Positions 32,211 through 40,027 of a stretch of DNA of 64,000 bases are shown in pieces. The stretch is from a virus, in the IMG/VR virus record IMGVR_UViG_3300032236_001859, positions 1-64,000 of that record; one strand, written 5' to 3'. Below the pieces are notes generated by a model that was not told the DNA's origin, made no database searches, and saw only the letters and a program-made list of their open reading frames with translations. The translations under genes were made by a program, and so were the position numbers. Position 1 is the stretch's first letter; each line of letters opens with the position of its first letter.

Positions 32211-32855
32211 TCAGGCGTCGTGCATGAACCCAGCGTTATCAAGGACCTCGGCAACGAATCGTGCGGCATAGCAGTCGTCCAAAGCGGTGTGTCGCGCCCA
32301 GGTTTCACCGGTGATGCCTTGGTAGTTGAGCTCCTCACAGGCCGCGCCCAACTTGGCCATACCCTTGCCGACCTGGGTGACCAACTTCACCTTCTTGAGC
32401 CATCGCGTGAATGCAACACAGGGATCCCGCCACTCGGGGAGACAGGCGTCGTGGATCTCAGGGATGAGATCTTTGCACCATGACTTGTCAAACCCCTTGT
32501 TATATGCGATACCCGTGAAGCCCTGTCGACCCGCAAGCCACGCCTTGATGTCAGCGCGGACTTCCTGAAGGCTCACCAGGGGTGACACCACGTTCTCGAT
32601 GTCGGCTGGGGTCGGGACTCGACCCCCGAAGTCACCCCAGAGTTCTGGGCGGTACCCATTGATTGCAGCGGCATCCGGCGAGATCTTCTTGCCGGGCTCG
32701 GGTAAGATGTAACTCTGAAAGGAGTCAGTGATCTTGTAATCGTGGTCGACGAGGAGCACCGCGATCTCGATGAGGGCATCATCGACCCGGCTGAAACCAC
32801 CGGTTTCTATATCCACGATGGCTGCCTTGGCGCCTGGTTGTAGTAAGCGAATCAT
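32211..32855 (-). CDS. DnaQ-like (DEDDh) 3'-5' exonuclease
   Basis: A 214-residue RNase H-fold exonuclease. ExoI AIVDIETGG (Asp15/Glu17), ExoII IAYNKGFDKSW (Asp near 121) and ExoIII ETWARHTALDDCYAA with the His-x4-Asp of the DEDDh class. Families with this pattern proofread for polymerases or trim nucleic-acid ends. The phage polymerase has its own exonuclease domain, so a repair or RNA role is as likely. Its start overlaps the 215-residue gene by 4 bases. Confidence 0.8.
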   Translation of the reverse strand: MIRLLQPGAKAAIVDIETGGFSRVDDALIEIAVLLVDHDYKITDSFQSYILPEPGKKISPDAAAINGYRPELWGDFGGRVPTPADIENVVSPLVSLQEVRADIKAWLAGRQGFTGIAYNKGFDKSWCKDLIPEIHDACLPEWRDPCVAFTRWLKKVKLVTQVGKGMAKLGAACEELNYQGITGETWARHTALDDCYAARFVAEVLDNAGFMHDA

Positions 32856-33499
32856 ACGTCTTCCTCTCCTACGATGATGTGATCCTTGGGTTCATTGAGA
32901 TGCCAGCCCCCACAGTCTTCACCAGAGGGGCCGCGGCGATGTATCGTGCCCACGCTGTTGCCATCACTAAGTGAGATCTCGCGATCTACCATTGGCGACC
33001 GGATAACAGCGATGATGCTCTCAGCCTTGGCGGTGACACGCAACGCGGAATCCCGGAGGTGGTCATCCAGTAACTCGGCCGAGCACAGGTTGAACTCGAC
33101 TTCTGATTTGATGATCCTGTCTGCACCCACTTGGCGCATGACCACGAATACCTTACCAGAGGCTACCCGTAGGACTTCAGTGATCAGCGGGGTCTCGAAC
33201 TCAGCCGACCAGACGACATCGAGGTCTTTGGGATGCCAAGTCGTCTGATTACGCAGTGCTGAATAGTCAGACTGCATCTGAGTCCACCATGGCGTCAAAT
33301 TGTTGTCCATTGTCATCGCAAACTCAAGACTGAGCTGCGCAGGGCGAGACAAGCTGGGGAATACCTCGGGAAGAAAAAACGGAGAATCAACCGTACACTT
33401 GGCGAGTACCCTGGCGATGTCGTTGTGGTCACCCTCGATGTCGAGGGGGTCATTCCCCTTCCGACGAAGTTCGTTGTTCTGGAGGAATAGTTTGCCCAT
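32852..33499 (-). CDS. Hypothetical protein, 215 aa
   Basis: Not recognised. A mixed protein with strand-rich middle (VWSAEFETPLITEVLRVASG, then VFVVMRQVG) and a Gly/His-rich acidic end. No catalytic motif. It overlaps the exonuclease gene by 4 bases and the upstream gene by 50, suggesting co-translation with the exonuclease. Confidence 0.7.
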   Translation of the reverse strand: MGKLFLQNNELRRKGNDPLDIEGDHNDIARVLAKCTVDSPFFLPEVFPSLSRPAQLSLEFAMTMDNNLTPWWTQMQSDYSALRNQTTWHPKDLDVVWSAEFETPLITEVLRVASGKVFVVMRQVGADRIIKSEVEFNLCSAELLDDHLRDSALRVTAKAESIIAVIRSPMVDREISLSDGNSVGTIHRRGPSGEDCGGWHLNEPKDHIIVGEEDV

Positions 33500-33857
33500 A
33501 AAGTGATAATCCTCTGGGGTCCTCGAGACTCGAGGACACCGGTAAAGTTTGAGAGTCCGCGGTGAGGGATCCCTTGGATCCGATTATCAGGAGGTCTTCG
33601 TGTTCAATGGGGACCAGGTGTCCTCTGACAACACGAACCACGTTTTCCCCTCTGAGGTGAGATGCCAGGGCACGATGACCATCGGGATCATCTGTGAAGT
33701 CATAGCACCGGGCACCCCGTGGGGAGGTCGTAAACGCGAATAGCCGGGGTGGGGTCTCCACCGGTGGTAACTCGACACGTGCCCCCCTGGAGCCGAACTC
33801 CATTGAGCGTGGGGCACGCTGAAGCCTGAGATGATCAAACCCGAACAACCTGGCCAT
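33450..33857 (-). CDS. Hypothetical protein, 135 aa
   Basis: ATG 33857 (MARLFG) is preferred because AAGGA lies 8 bases upstream; ATG 33866 lacks spacing. The N-terminal half is Arg/Pro-rich and the middle resembles a small beta fold (RLFAFTTSPRGARCYDFTDD). It overlaps the next gene by 50 bases in another frame, and that tail is Ser/Pro-rich and probably disordered. Confidence 0.6.
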   Translation of the reverse strand: MARLFGFDHLRLQRAPRSMEFGSRGARVELPPVETPPRLFAFTTSPRGARCYDFTDDPDGHRALASHLRGENVVRVVRGHLVPIEHEDLLIIGSKGSLTADSQTLPVSSSLEDPRGLSLYGQTIPPEQRTSSEGE

Positions 33858-33874
33858 CACGGACATCCTTGCGG

Positions 33875-34633
33875 TTACACCGCGTATTGCTTGGTCTCGG
33901 CATCACTGACATGGGTGGCCCCGAAAACGGGAGCGGAGAGCCCCAAGTTCGGAGGAGCCATCACAACGATTCCACGGGATGTCTTGAGATTGAGGGGTAA
34001 CGCGAAATGGACATCAACAGCGGTATTGGGCTGTATAAACGGATCCGCGATCTTGAGGGTAACCCAGTCAAGCCGCCACACGGTTTCACCGGGAACAAAG
34101 ATGTCATCCGATGCCCCGGGATCCGTCTTGAATCGATACGAAGCAACGAAGTCACGGAACTTCGAGGAATACGCATGAGGGATCCCCAGGATCTGGTGCG
34201 AGATCTCTGAGCGGGAAAATAGGGTGCCCCCGTGAATAACGGCAATGGGCTTCATGCCCCGATGTGACTTAATGGGAACCTCGAGTTTGCCTGCGGACAG
34301 GAAGACATCGAAGAGTCTCCGGGGGTTCCCGTTGTAGAGATTCCGGATGAACCCATAGGGGAGGCCAAGGAAGAACCAGGAGAACTCGGGGTCGAGGCCT
34401 GATGGTGTCGTGAACCCAGGATCCCCGCCTTGGATCTCCAGTGTGGTATGGTGCACGGGGACCCCCTCGGGGTCCTCGTGATGCTTGAGCAACTTGCCCA
34501 GGGACTCCGCGGACTCCTTGGGGTCGACATGGAATCCGATCGCACTGGGGTCAACCACAGTCGCCGGAATCCCCGCATCTTTCATCTTCTTCACGTAGCC
34601 GTCGAGTCGGCTACCTTCGTTGACGCCAGACAT
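33875..34633 (-). CDS. Hypothetical protein, 252 aa
   Basis: Not recognised. A largely strand-rich protein (TLEIQGGDPGFTTPSGLDPEF, then RLDWVTLKIADPFIQPNTAV) without catalytic or membrane motifs. The N-terminal helix (LDGYVKKMKDAGIPATVV) overlaps the 258-residue gene by 43 bases in another frame. Confidence 0.75.
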   Translation of the reverse strand: MSGVNEGSRLDGYVKKMKDAGIPATVVDPSAIGFHVDPKESAESLGKLLKHHEDPEGVPVHHTTLEIQGGDPGFTTPSGLDPEFSWFFLGLPYGFIRNLYNGNPRRLFDVFLSAGKLEVPIKSHRGMKPIAVIHGGTLFSRSEISHQILGIPHAYSSKFRDFVASYRFKTDPGASDDIFVPGETVWRLDWVTLKIADPFIQPNTAVDVHFALPLNLKTSRGIVVMAPPNLGLSAPVFGATHVSDAETKQYAV

Positions 34634-35367
34634 TCGTGCCTCGCTTTACTGCATGCGTTGCAATCCCAATCGAAGTCATGTTCGCAAATGGGATCAACTG
34701 GGGTTGGTGTAATCGTGAACCTGAGACGCCTACGCAGGATCTCTTTGTTTCTCTTTTGCATCCACGGCGGCACCCCCCACTCCACGAAATTGAGCATGGC
34801 GCCGTCGGCATCGGGGACAAGGTATCCCCATAGCCAGAGCCATGTGAGTACCCAGGGTTCATGGGGGTAGGCGAGACGCCTCGAGCACCCCATCTGGTAG
34901 GCCAAGAAAGCCAACCAGGACTCGGGTACCTTCTTGCTTAGGACGTGGCCGGCGGGGTGGCCGCCCATGGCGAGGAGATCAAGTTTGATCCCCCTCTCAT
35001 TGTTACGCCACGCACAAGAGGTCAGCCCCTGGATCTCCAGGGGCACCCACTCGGATCTCACAGGCTGCGTGTAAAGCAGCAGGGGACCCTTGTCGAGCTC
35101 ATCGCGCCTCGCCGCGATCTGCATGGCCAGGATGTCAGCGAATGCCAGGGTAACCTCGGTGCCCTCGTATTGCAGGAACGTGAATACGAGGGACTCAAAT
35201 GGCATGTCGCCATCGGTTACCGAGTTGAGCTCATGCGCAAACCTCTTGGCGAGGTCGGATGTTATGGTTTCCCCGACGTAGAGTCGGAGGACGCAGAGAA
35301 TCCAGTCCCGTGTCGAAAACACGGGGTCGAGTTTCCTCGATGGCGGTTTCCCTACACCATCGCTCAT
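34591..35367 (-). CDS. Hypothetical protein with C-terminal Cys/His cluster, 258 aa
   Basis: Not recognised. A helical N-terminal half (DWILCVLRLYVGETITSDLAK), a Trp-rich middle (VLTWLWLWGYLVPDADGAM) and a CEHDFDWDCNACSKARHEC cluster at the end that could bind zinc. It overlaps both neighbours (43 and 4 bases). Confidence 0.75.
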   Translation of the reverse strand: MSDGVGKPPSRKLDPVFSTRDWILCVLRLYVGETITSDLAKRFAHELNSVTDGDMPFESLVFTFLQYEGTEVTLAFADILAMQIAARRDELDKGPLLLYTQPVRSEWVPLEIQGLTSCAWRNNERGIKLDLLAMGGHPAGHVLSKKVPESWLAFLAYQMGCSRRLAYPHEPWVLTWLWLWGYLVPDADGAMLNFVEWGVPPWMQKRNKEILRRRLRFTITPTPVDPICEHDFDWDCNACSKARHECLASTKVADSTAT

Positions 35368-36371
35368 TTGAACTTACCGCGCTTCTTCTTGGCAGCCTTG
35401 GCAGCCGCGGTGGGTTCCGCGAACTCCTTGGCACCATCACTGAGCATGCAGGACTTCAACAATGGCTTGATCTGCTCGATATACTTCTCGGTGTCCTCGC
35501 AGCACGCCTTGAGTTCCTCACAAGCCGCCGCCCAGTTCTTGGCGGCCACCGGGGAATCGAAACCCACCTTGGGGACCTCCTTGAGGGCAACCGCGGCATC
35601 GGCGACAGCGGCGACCACGGAGGTCAGCGCCTTGGAGAGCCGTTTGACTCCTGGCAGCGGTGACTTCGAGTAATCGGGGGCCTTGGGGGCCGCACCGACT
35701 CCAGGCTTACCATCCCGTTTGGGGGCCTCGCCTGCCTTGGATTCCGGGATCTCAACGAAGTTGCCGTCACCATCAGTGTAGCCATTCGCCTTGGCGGCTT
35801 CAGCCTTGGACTGCGGGGCCAGGGCCTCATCGGCCTTGTTCTTGGCATCCTTACCCGTGAGTTCCTTGACCTTGGTGCCGAGATCCCGGGTGGTCATGAC
35901 ATCCTTGGTCGCGGGATCCACGAGATCCAGGAACACTTTCTCACGGATGTCAGGGCTCAGGGGCAACAGGAGGCGGGCGTGTTCAACACTGTAACCCCGT
36001 GCGGAGAGATCCTTGATCTGGGCCTCACTGAGTTCTTTGAAGACGTGACGGCAGTGGTACAGGCTGCTGCGGGCACTTAGCGAGCACCCCCGGGCCTTGA
36101 GCTGCTCACTGAGCTCATCAATGCTGTGGGTGCCATAGCGGCCAGAGTTCTTTTTCTCGGCCTCGATGAGGAAGTCGTCGACAAGACGCCCCATCGACCA
36201 CATGGCATGGATGGCCCCGGCTTGACCTTGCCGGAAGGTCTGGACGAGATCGGTGACAAGTTTGGTGAACGCGGAGTTCGCTGAACTCGCGGAGACCGCA
36301 GTAGGGGCACCTTTGATGGCTTCCTTGGCGCGGTCAATCATGGATTGCTTGGGTGGAACTTTACTGCTCAT
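35364..36371 (-). CDS. Putative DNA-binding protein (DUF1016-N/ParB-HTH-like), 335 aa
   Basis: Residues about 50-115 (AMWSMGRLVDDF, then YGTHSIDELSEQLKARGCSL) recall the DUF1016 N-terminal helix-turn-helix. The following YSVEHARLLLPLSPDIREKV, with TTRDLGTKVKEL, recalls the HTH and linker of ParB-like proteins. The C-terminal half is Ala/Lys-rich with a Pro-rich linker and a coiled helix. I infer sequence-specific or nonspecific DNA binding; no nuclease residues are visible. GAGGGATCCC precedes the ATG. Confidence 0.5.
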   Translation of the reverse strand: MSSKVPPKQSMIDRAKEAIKGAPTAVSASSANSAFTKLVTDLVQTFRQGQAGAIHAMWSMGRLVDDFLIEAEKKNSGRYGTHSIDELSEQLKARGCSLSARSSLYHCRHVFKELSEAQIKDLSARGYSVEHARLLLPLSPDIREKVFLDLVDPATKDVMTTRDLGTKVKELTGKDAKNKADEALAPQSKAEAAKANGYTDGDGNFVEIPESKAGEAPKRDGKPGVGAAPKAPDYSKSPLPGVKRLSKALTSVVAAVADAAVALKEVPKVGFDSPVAAKNWAAACEELKACCEDTEKYIEQIKPLLKSCMLSDGAKEFAEPTAAAKAAKKKRGKFK

Positions 36372-36843
36372 TGGGATCCCTCACTGTGGACAAGAAGTCC
36401 TTCATGGTTGCGATCGAGACGATCTGGTTGAACACGGAGACATGGATATGCGTAACCGCGGAGAGGTCTTTCGAGGTCGCCACAAACAAAGTGCTGGGCA
36501 TGCCATGTACCTTGAAGATCATGGCGAACTCATCCTCGGCTGGAAACAGATCGCGCTGCTCCCGGTAGGCGGCGAGCAGCGCGGATTTCGTGGGGGCATC
36601 GAATGCCATGGCGAGATCAAAGTTGAAGACCCGAGTAGCCGTCACCGAGAAGGGTAGGATGCCCTGCTGGTTAAACCAATCGAATCCCCAACCGGCTTCC
36701 CCGTAGTCACGTCTCGCCTGGATAACTGCTTCCTTGGTCCACCCCAGTCCCCTTAGGAACTTGTCGAGGGTGGACCGCTGGAAGTCAGCGATCTTTTCTT
36801 CATCGGACTTGGCACCGAAGGTGACCGGGAAGTCATCGCTCAT
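36361..36843 (-). CDS. Hypothetical protein, 160 aa
   Basis: Not recognised. A mixed alpha/beta protein (LDKFLRGLGWTKEAVIQARR near the start, then FAMIFKVHGMPSTLFVATSK). It overlaps the RecA-like gene's stop by 4 bases, so it is co-translated and may act in recombination. Confidence 0.75.
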   Translation of the reverse strand: MSDDFPVTFGAKSDEEKIADFQRSTLDKFLRGLGWTKEAVIQARRDYGEAGWGFDWFNQQGILPFSVTATRVFNFDLAMAFDAPTKSALLAAYREQRDLFPAEDEFAMIFKVHGMPSTLFVATSKDLSAVTHIHVSVFNQIVSIATMKDFLSTVRDPNEQ

Positions 36844-38330
36844 TTCTTACCCTTGGGGGCTGGTTTCTCAGGAAGACTCCAGTCGATGTCGGCTTCCTGA
36901 ACCGTGGGGTACTTGTTGATGCACAGGTAGTTCTGGACAGCCTTCCGGTGCTTGGGTGAGGCTTCAATTCGTTTGCCGAAATCGTGGAGACTCATGACCC
37001 CACGTTTGTCCTTATCGGATTCCTCGAGTTCTTCCGCGGTGCAGAGCTCTTCACATTTCACATACCCAGCTCTGACCTGGGTGAAATACACGGCTTCATC
37101 GAGAACACCGACTTCGTACTTGGACCCCTTCTCGGTGTCGCGGCCATACTTGCAGGTCCACAACATTTCACCGAGAGCACCTTCCCAGTCATAGACCATG
37201 ACCTGTTTCGTACTCCCGTCGGGGAGTCTGGGGAACTGCCAGAGCACATCAACTTTAATCTTGAGCTTGTCGGGGCCCAGAGATGAACAGTTCGAGGTGA
37301 ACACCACAGTTGTTCGGGTAACCGGAGGCCCCTGGAACGGTGCCGCGGGATGAAACGCGAGTTCATCATGGGCATGCTTTTCGAGGCGGAGCCCAAGGGA
37401 GGCCGCGAACTTAGCGAAGTCACCACCGGCTTCCTTGTGTTTATCGGCAAACTTCGCAGAGAAGGAGCCGTCAGAGATTACTGTGCTGAGATGTTGCACG
37501 TAACCCGCGGACATACAGGTACCGCGCATCGAGATCCCACGGAGGAAGCCCCCGATCATATTGGCACGTGTGGCACCCCCATAACCACGCTCCTGGGCAT
37601 GCCCCTCTTTCTCGAGCTCCGCCATGCCGGCCTCGGAGTCCTTACCAGTCAGAGAGTCAACTGCACAGTAGATGGGTACCCGCTTACCCTTGTCCTTGAG
37701 CTCGGGATGGTCGATGACCATCTTTCGAGCCCACTCCAGGGTCTCCACCAAAGCGGTCTGCCAGCCCTCGATAGATGTCACCGGGGTATAGATCAAACGG
37801 CTTCGCCCTGTTTGAATCATGGGGTCAGGATTAACACGTAACAGGATCTCCCGGTCAGGGTGATCCATGTCATCAGGCATCCCGGTTTCGGGGTCACGTG
37901 GTATCGAACTGTTATAGCTGCAGAAGTTACCCTGACTATCCGTATAGGGGTCTTCAGGGCTCAAGAACCGCCACCACGTCATGGCCTCGAACATCGTGTA
38001 CGAAGACTTCTCTTCGGCATCGATGTAGCGTGCGCACCCATTGGCCATCGCATACCACACGCAAACCATGATCTGGAATGTCGACTTCATGGACTTCGGC
38101 ATTCCACTAACCGCGTACCACCTCTGCAGAGGTAACACGCTGGTGTTGCCAGCGAGGTACTGCATGGCCAGCGCAGGGATCTCGATTCCATAGGTGTGCT
38201 GGGCGTGGTCGCCGAGGAGATACCCCTTGTTTGAAGTAGCGCGATCCTTGGCGGAACCCAAAAGGCTCTGAACCAAAGAATGCACCACGGTTTCTTGATT
38301 GGAAACGACTTCTTCTTTTTTCTTTGCCAT
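36840..38330 (-). CDS. RecA/UvsX-like recombinase (atypical Walker A)
   Basis: The 496-residue protein has a RecA-type core. The P-loop is SGMPKSMKST (75-84), where the usual Gly before Lys is Met; ARYIDAEEKSSYTMFEAM follows with the catalytic-Glu region, and VPIYCAVDSLTGKDS is the RecA Walker B. A central FVFTSN-like strand (TTVVFTSNCSSLG) fits the L2 neighbourhood. UvsX/RecA proteins coat single-stranded DNA and exchange strands. The altered P-loop leaves ATP turnover uncertain. GGAG at 5 bases before the ATG is buried in alternative hairpins. A DnaB-like or KaiC-like ATPase is the alternative. Confidence 0.6.
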   Translation of the reverse strand: MAKKKEEVVSNQETVVHSLVQSLLGSAKDRATSNKGYLLGDHAQHTYGIEIPALAMQYLAGNTSVLPLQRWYAVSGMPKSMKSTFQIMVCVWYAMANGCARYIDAEEKSSYTMFEAMTWWRFLSPEDPYTDSQGNFCSYNSSIPRDPETGMPDDMDHPDREILLRVNPDPMIQTGRSRLIYTPVTSIEGWQTALVETLEWARKMVIDHPELKDKGKRVPIYCAVDSLTGKDSEAGMAELEKEGHAQERGYGGATRANMIGGFLRGISMRGTCMSAGYVQHLSTVISDGSFSAKFADKHKEAGGDFAKFAASLGLRLEKHAHDELAFHPAAPFQGPPVTRTTVVFTSNCSSLGPDKLKIKVDVLWQFPRLPDGSTKQVMVYDWEGALGEMLWTCKYGRDTEKGSKYEVGVLDEAVYFTQVRAGYVKCEELCTAEELEESDKDKRGVMSLHDFGKRIEASPKHRKAVQNYLCINKYPTVQEADIDWSLPEKPAPKGKK

Positions 38331-38401
38331 CGATAGTCTCCAGGTTGGAGACAGGGAGGGGATGACCCCCTCCCTGTCTCGGTTTCAGGTGGTTATGTGA
38401 T
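38331..38401 (-). promoter_or_regulatory. Mutually exclusive hairpins over the recA-like ribosome-binding site
   Basis: A perfect 14-bp stem (GAGACAGGGAGGGG at 38348-38361 with 38367-38380) has no U-tract on the minus strand. Its proximal arm also pairs with the GGAGAC ribosome-binding site (38336-38341 with 38347-38352). Both cannot form at once: the long stem frees the site, the short one hides it. Confidence 0.45.
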
Positions 38402-39928
38402 TCAGGCCTTCGGGGGCTGCTGCTGGAGTGTCGCGCTGAACTGGTTAGCCAGGGCGTTGGCACTCGGAGGAATCACACTGGCTGCTGGAACCGTGGGGGC
38501 CGGAGCCGCTGGGGCCGCTGGAGCCGGGGCTGCTGGGGCCTGAGGAGCCGGCCACGGGTTCGCAGGGGCTGCAGGAGACGCTGGAGCCTGGGGAGCTGGC
38601 CAGGGGTTCGCTGGAACCGCTGGGGCTGCAGGAGCCGCTGGGTTACCCCATGGCGCCTGAGGAGCCGGGGCCATGGGGGCCTGGGGCGCCGCTGGGGCTG
38701 GCCAGGGGTTCGCTGGAGCCGCGGGGGCTGCAGGAGCCGCTGAACCAGGCCAGGCGCCCGCAGGGGCTGCGGGAGCCGCTGGGGCCTGGTTGTGCCAGGG
38801 ACTCGCGGGTTGCGCCGGAGCTGGTGCTGCGGGAATCGCCTGATTACCCCAGGGTGAAGCCGGCGCAGGGGCCATGGGATACCCTGGAGGTGGTTGCTGT
38901 GCCGGTGGATACCCTGGGGCCTGTGGGTACCCCGCTGGGGCCTGGGGAGGATATCCCATTGGGGCCTGGGGTGCCATCTGCGGCATCGGGATGCCCAGAC
39001 GCGCCATGTCGTCTCCGAAGGCTTCGGCGACGAGCACGGGTCCAAACGCGGCGACCATCTTCTTGATGTGGTCATCACGGGTGAACCGCAGGAAGCAGTC
39101 TTCCCAGGGATGCCAGGCCTGGCGGCAGAAATCATCGGGGATCGGTGATGGCGTATAGTTGAGGAATGCAGGGGTGATGCCACCGGGGAAGAAGAGCTGT
39201 GGCATCCCAGGGAACTGCATGATGTTCCCGTTGAAGTCACAGAGCCCGCACTGCATCGAGGCCTGCTCCTGACCTGGCAAAGTCTTCGGAGGCAGACCCC
39301 AGAACTTGACATAGCAGCCACCAGAGGGGCTGAAGATGTCGATACCAGCCAGGTACGCTGCCTTCGCGATCTTATCGAAGGCGGTGAACGCGGATTGCTT
39401 GAGGATTACAGCCGTGTTGGCCTGCATCTGGGCAAGCGCGGCATTGTTGGCCATGATGACGACGCCCTGGGCGAAGTGCATGCTGCCCGGGTTATCCAGT
39501 GCACCGGGGCGATCCCCTTGCCGTTTGGCCAGCGCGGCCTGGAGAATAGGCACGAGCATTGGGTTCAGCTGGTTCTTCTTGAGACGACCTTTGAGCTGGA
39601 TGAAGAGACCGGACCAGGGCAGGTTGGGTTCATCGGTGATGAGATCGACACGCCCATCCATGCCCAGGGGGCGGACGAGGCCGGTGAACAGTGTTCCAGT
39701 ACCCGCGGCAACAGCAACACGTTCAAACCAGAAGTTCGAGTAATCGATGCCTTGGGCGTCGACGACCCGTGCCATGGGATACGGGGTGCCATCAGGGGCG
39801 ATCTCGGGCAGGAATCTCACGATGGAGACACCATTGGTCTTCGGTGTGAAGGCTTGAAGCGTGCCAGGCTTGAAGCAGTGTTGATAAAAGTCGCCTCTTT
39901 CAGACGAATTGTAGGACGGAGCGCGCAT
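38402..39928 (-). CDS. Possible single-stranded-DNA-binding protein with Pro/Ala repeat tail, 508 aa
   Basis: Residues 1-310 form a folded part with no family I can name, including a Cys pair (MQCGLCDFNGN). Residues about 315-490 are Pro/Ala/Gly-rich repeats (PANPWPAPQAPA units), and the end (LANQFSATLQQQPPKA) may be an interaction tip. Position between the polymerase and the RecA-like gene, a dedicated promoter-like motif and the tail all recall phage SSB genes, but this is inference. AAAGGAAAAAC precedes the ATG. Confidence 0.5.
   Translation of the reverse strand: MRAPSYNSSERGDFYQHCFKPGTLQAFTPKTNGVSIVRFLPEIAPDGTPYPMARVVDAQGIDYSNFWFERVAVAAGTGTLFTGLVRPLGMDGRVDLITDEPNLPWSGLFIQLKGRLKKNQLNPMLVPILQAALAKRQGDRPGALDNPGSMHFAQGVVIMANNAALAQMQANTAVILKQSAFTAFDKIAKAAYLAGIDIFSPSGGCYVKFWGLPPKTLPGQEQASMQCGLCDFNGNIMQFPGMPQLFFPGGITPAFLNYTPSPIPDDFCRQAWHPWEDCFLRFTRDDHIKKMVAAFGPVLVAEAFGDDMARLGIPMPQMAPQAPMGYPPQAPAGYPQAPGYPPAQQPPPGYPMAPAPASPWGNQAIPAAPAPAQPASPWHNQAPAAPAAPAGAWPGSAAPAAPAAPANPWPAPAAPQAPMAPAPQAPWGNPAAPAAPAVPANPWPAPQAPASPAAPANPWPAPQAPAAPAPAAPAAPAPTVPAASVIPPSANALANQFSATLQQQPPKA
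38470..38970 (-). repeat. In-frame Pro/Ala-coding tandem repeats
   Basis: Imperfect repeats of about 24-60 bases (plus-strand core GGCCAGGGGTTCGCTGG at least three times) encode PANPWPAP-type units. Repeats like this can change copy number by slippage or recombination. Long overlapping frames here on both strands are artefacts of the composition. Confidence 0.75.
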
Positions 39929-39994
39929 GTTTTTCCTTTGTTGTCGGGGTTGATTTGACGCTTCCCCTGCCGAATTGCGCTACGGCAGGGGACC

Positions 39995-40027
39995 TCCAGA
40001 ACGTAACTGGGTTTACTCACAGTCAAG
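39995..40027 (-). promoter_or_regulatory. Promoter-like motif, CTTGACT-NN-GAGTAAA type
   Basis: On the minus strand CTTGACT-GT-GAGTAAAC with TACGTT at 15-base spacing. The following 5' leader holds a perfect 10-bp hairpin (TCCCCTGCCG/CGGCAGGGGA, 39963-39972 with 39983-39992) without a U-tract, before the ribosome-binding site of the 508-residue gene. Confidence 0.6.

Noticed and set aside
38473-39321. 282-residue alternative minus-strand frame and plus-strand frames over the Pro/Ala repeat
   Set aside because: Frame-shifted readings of a repeat; Arg/Pro low complexity without start signals.
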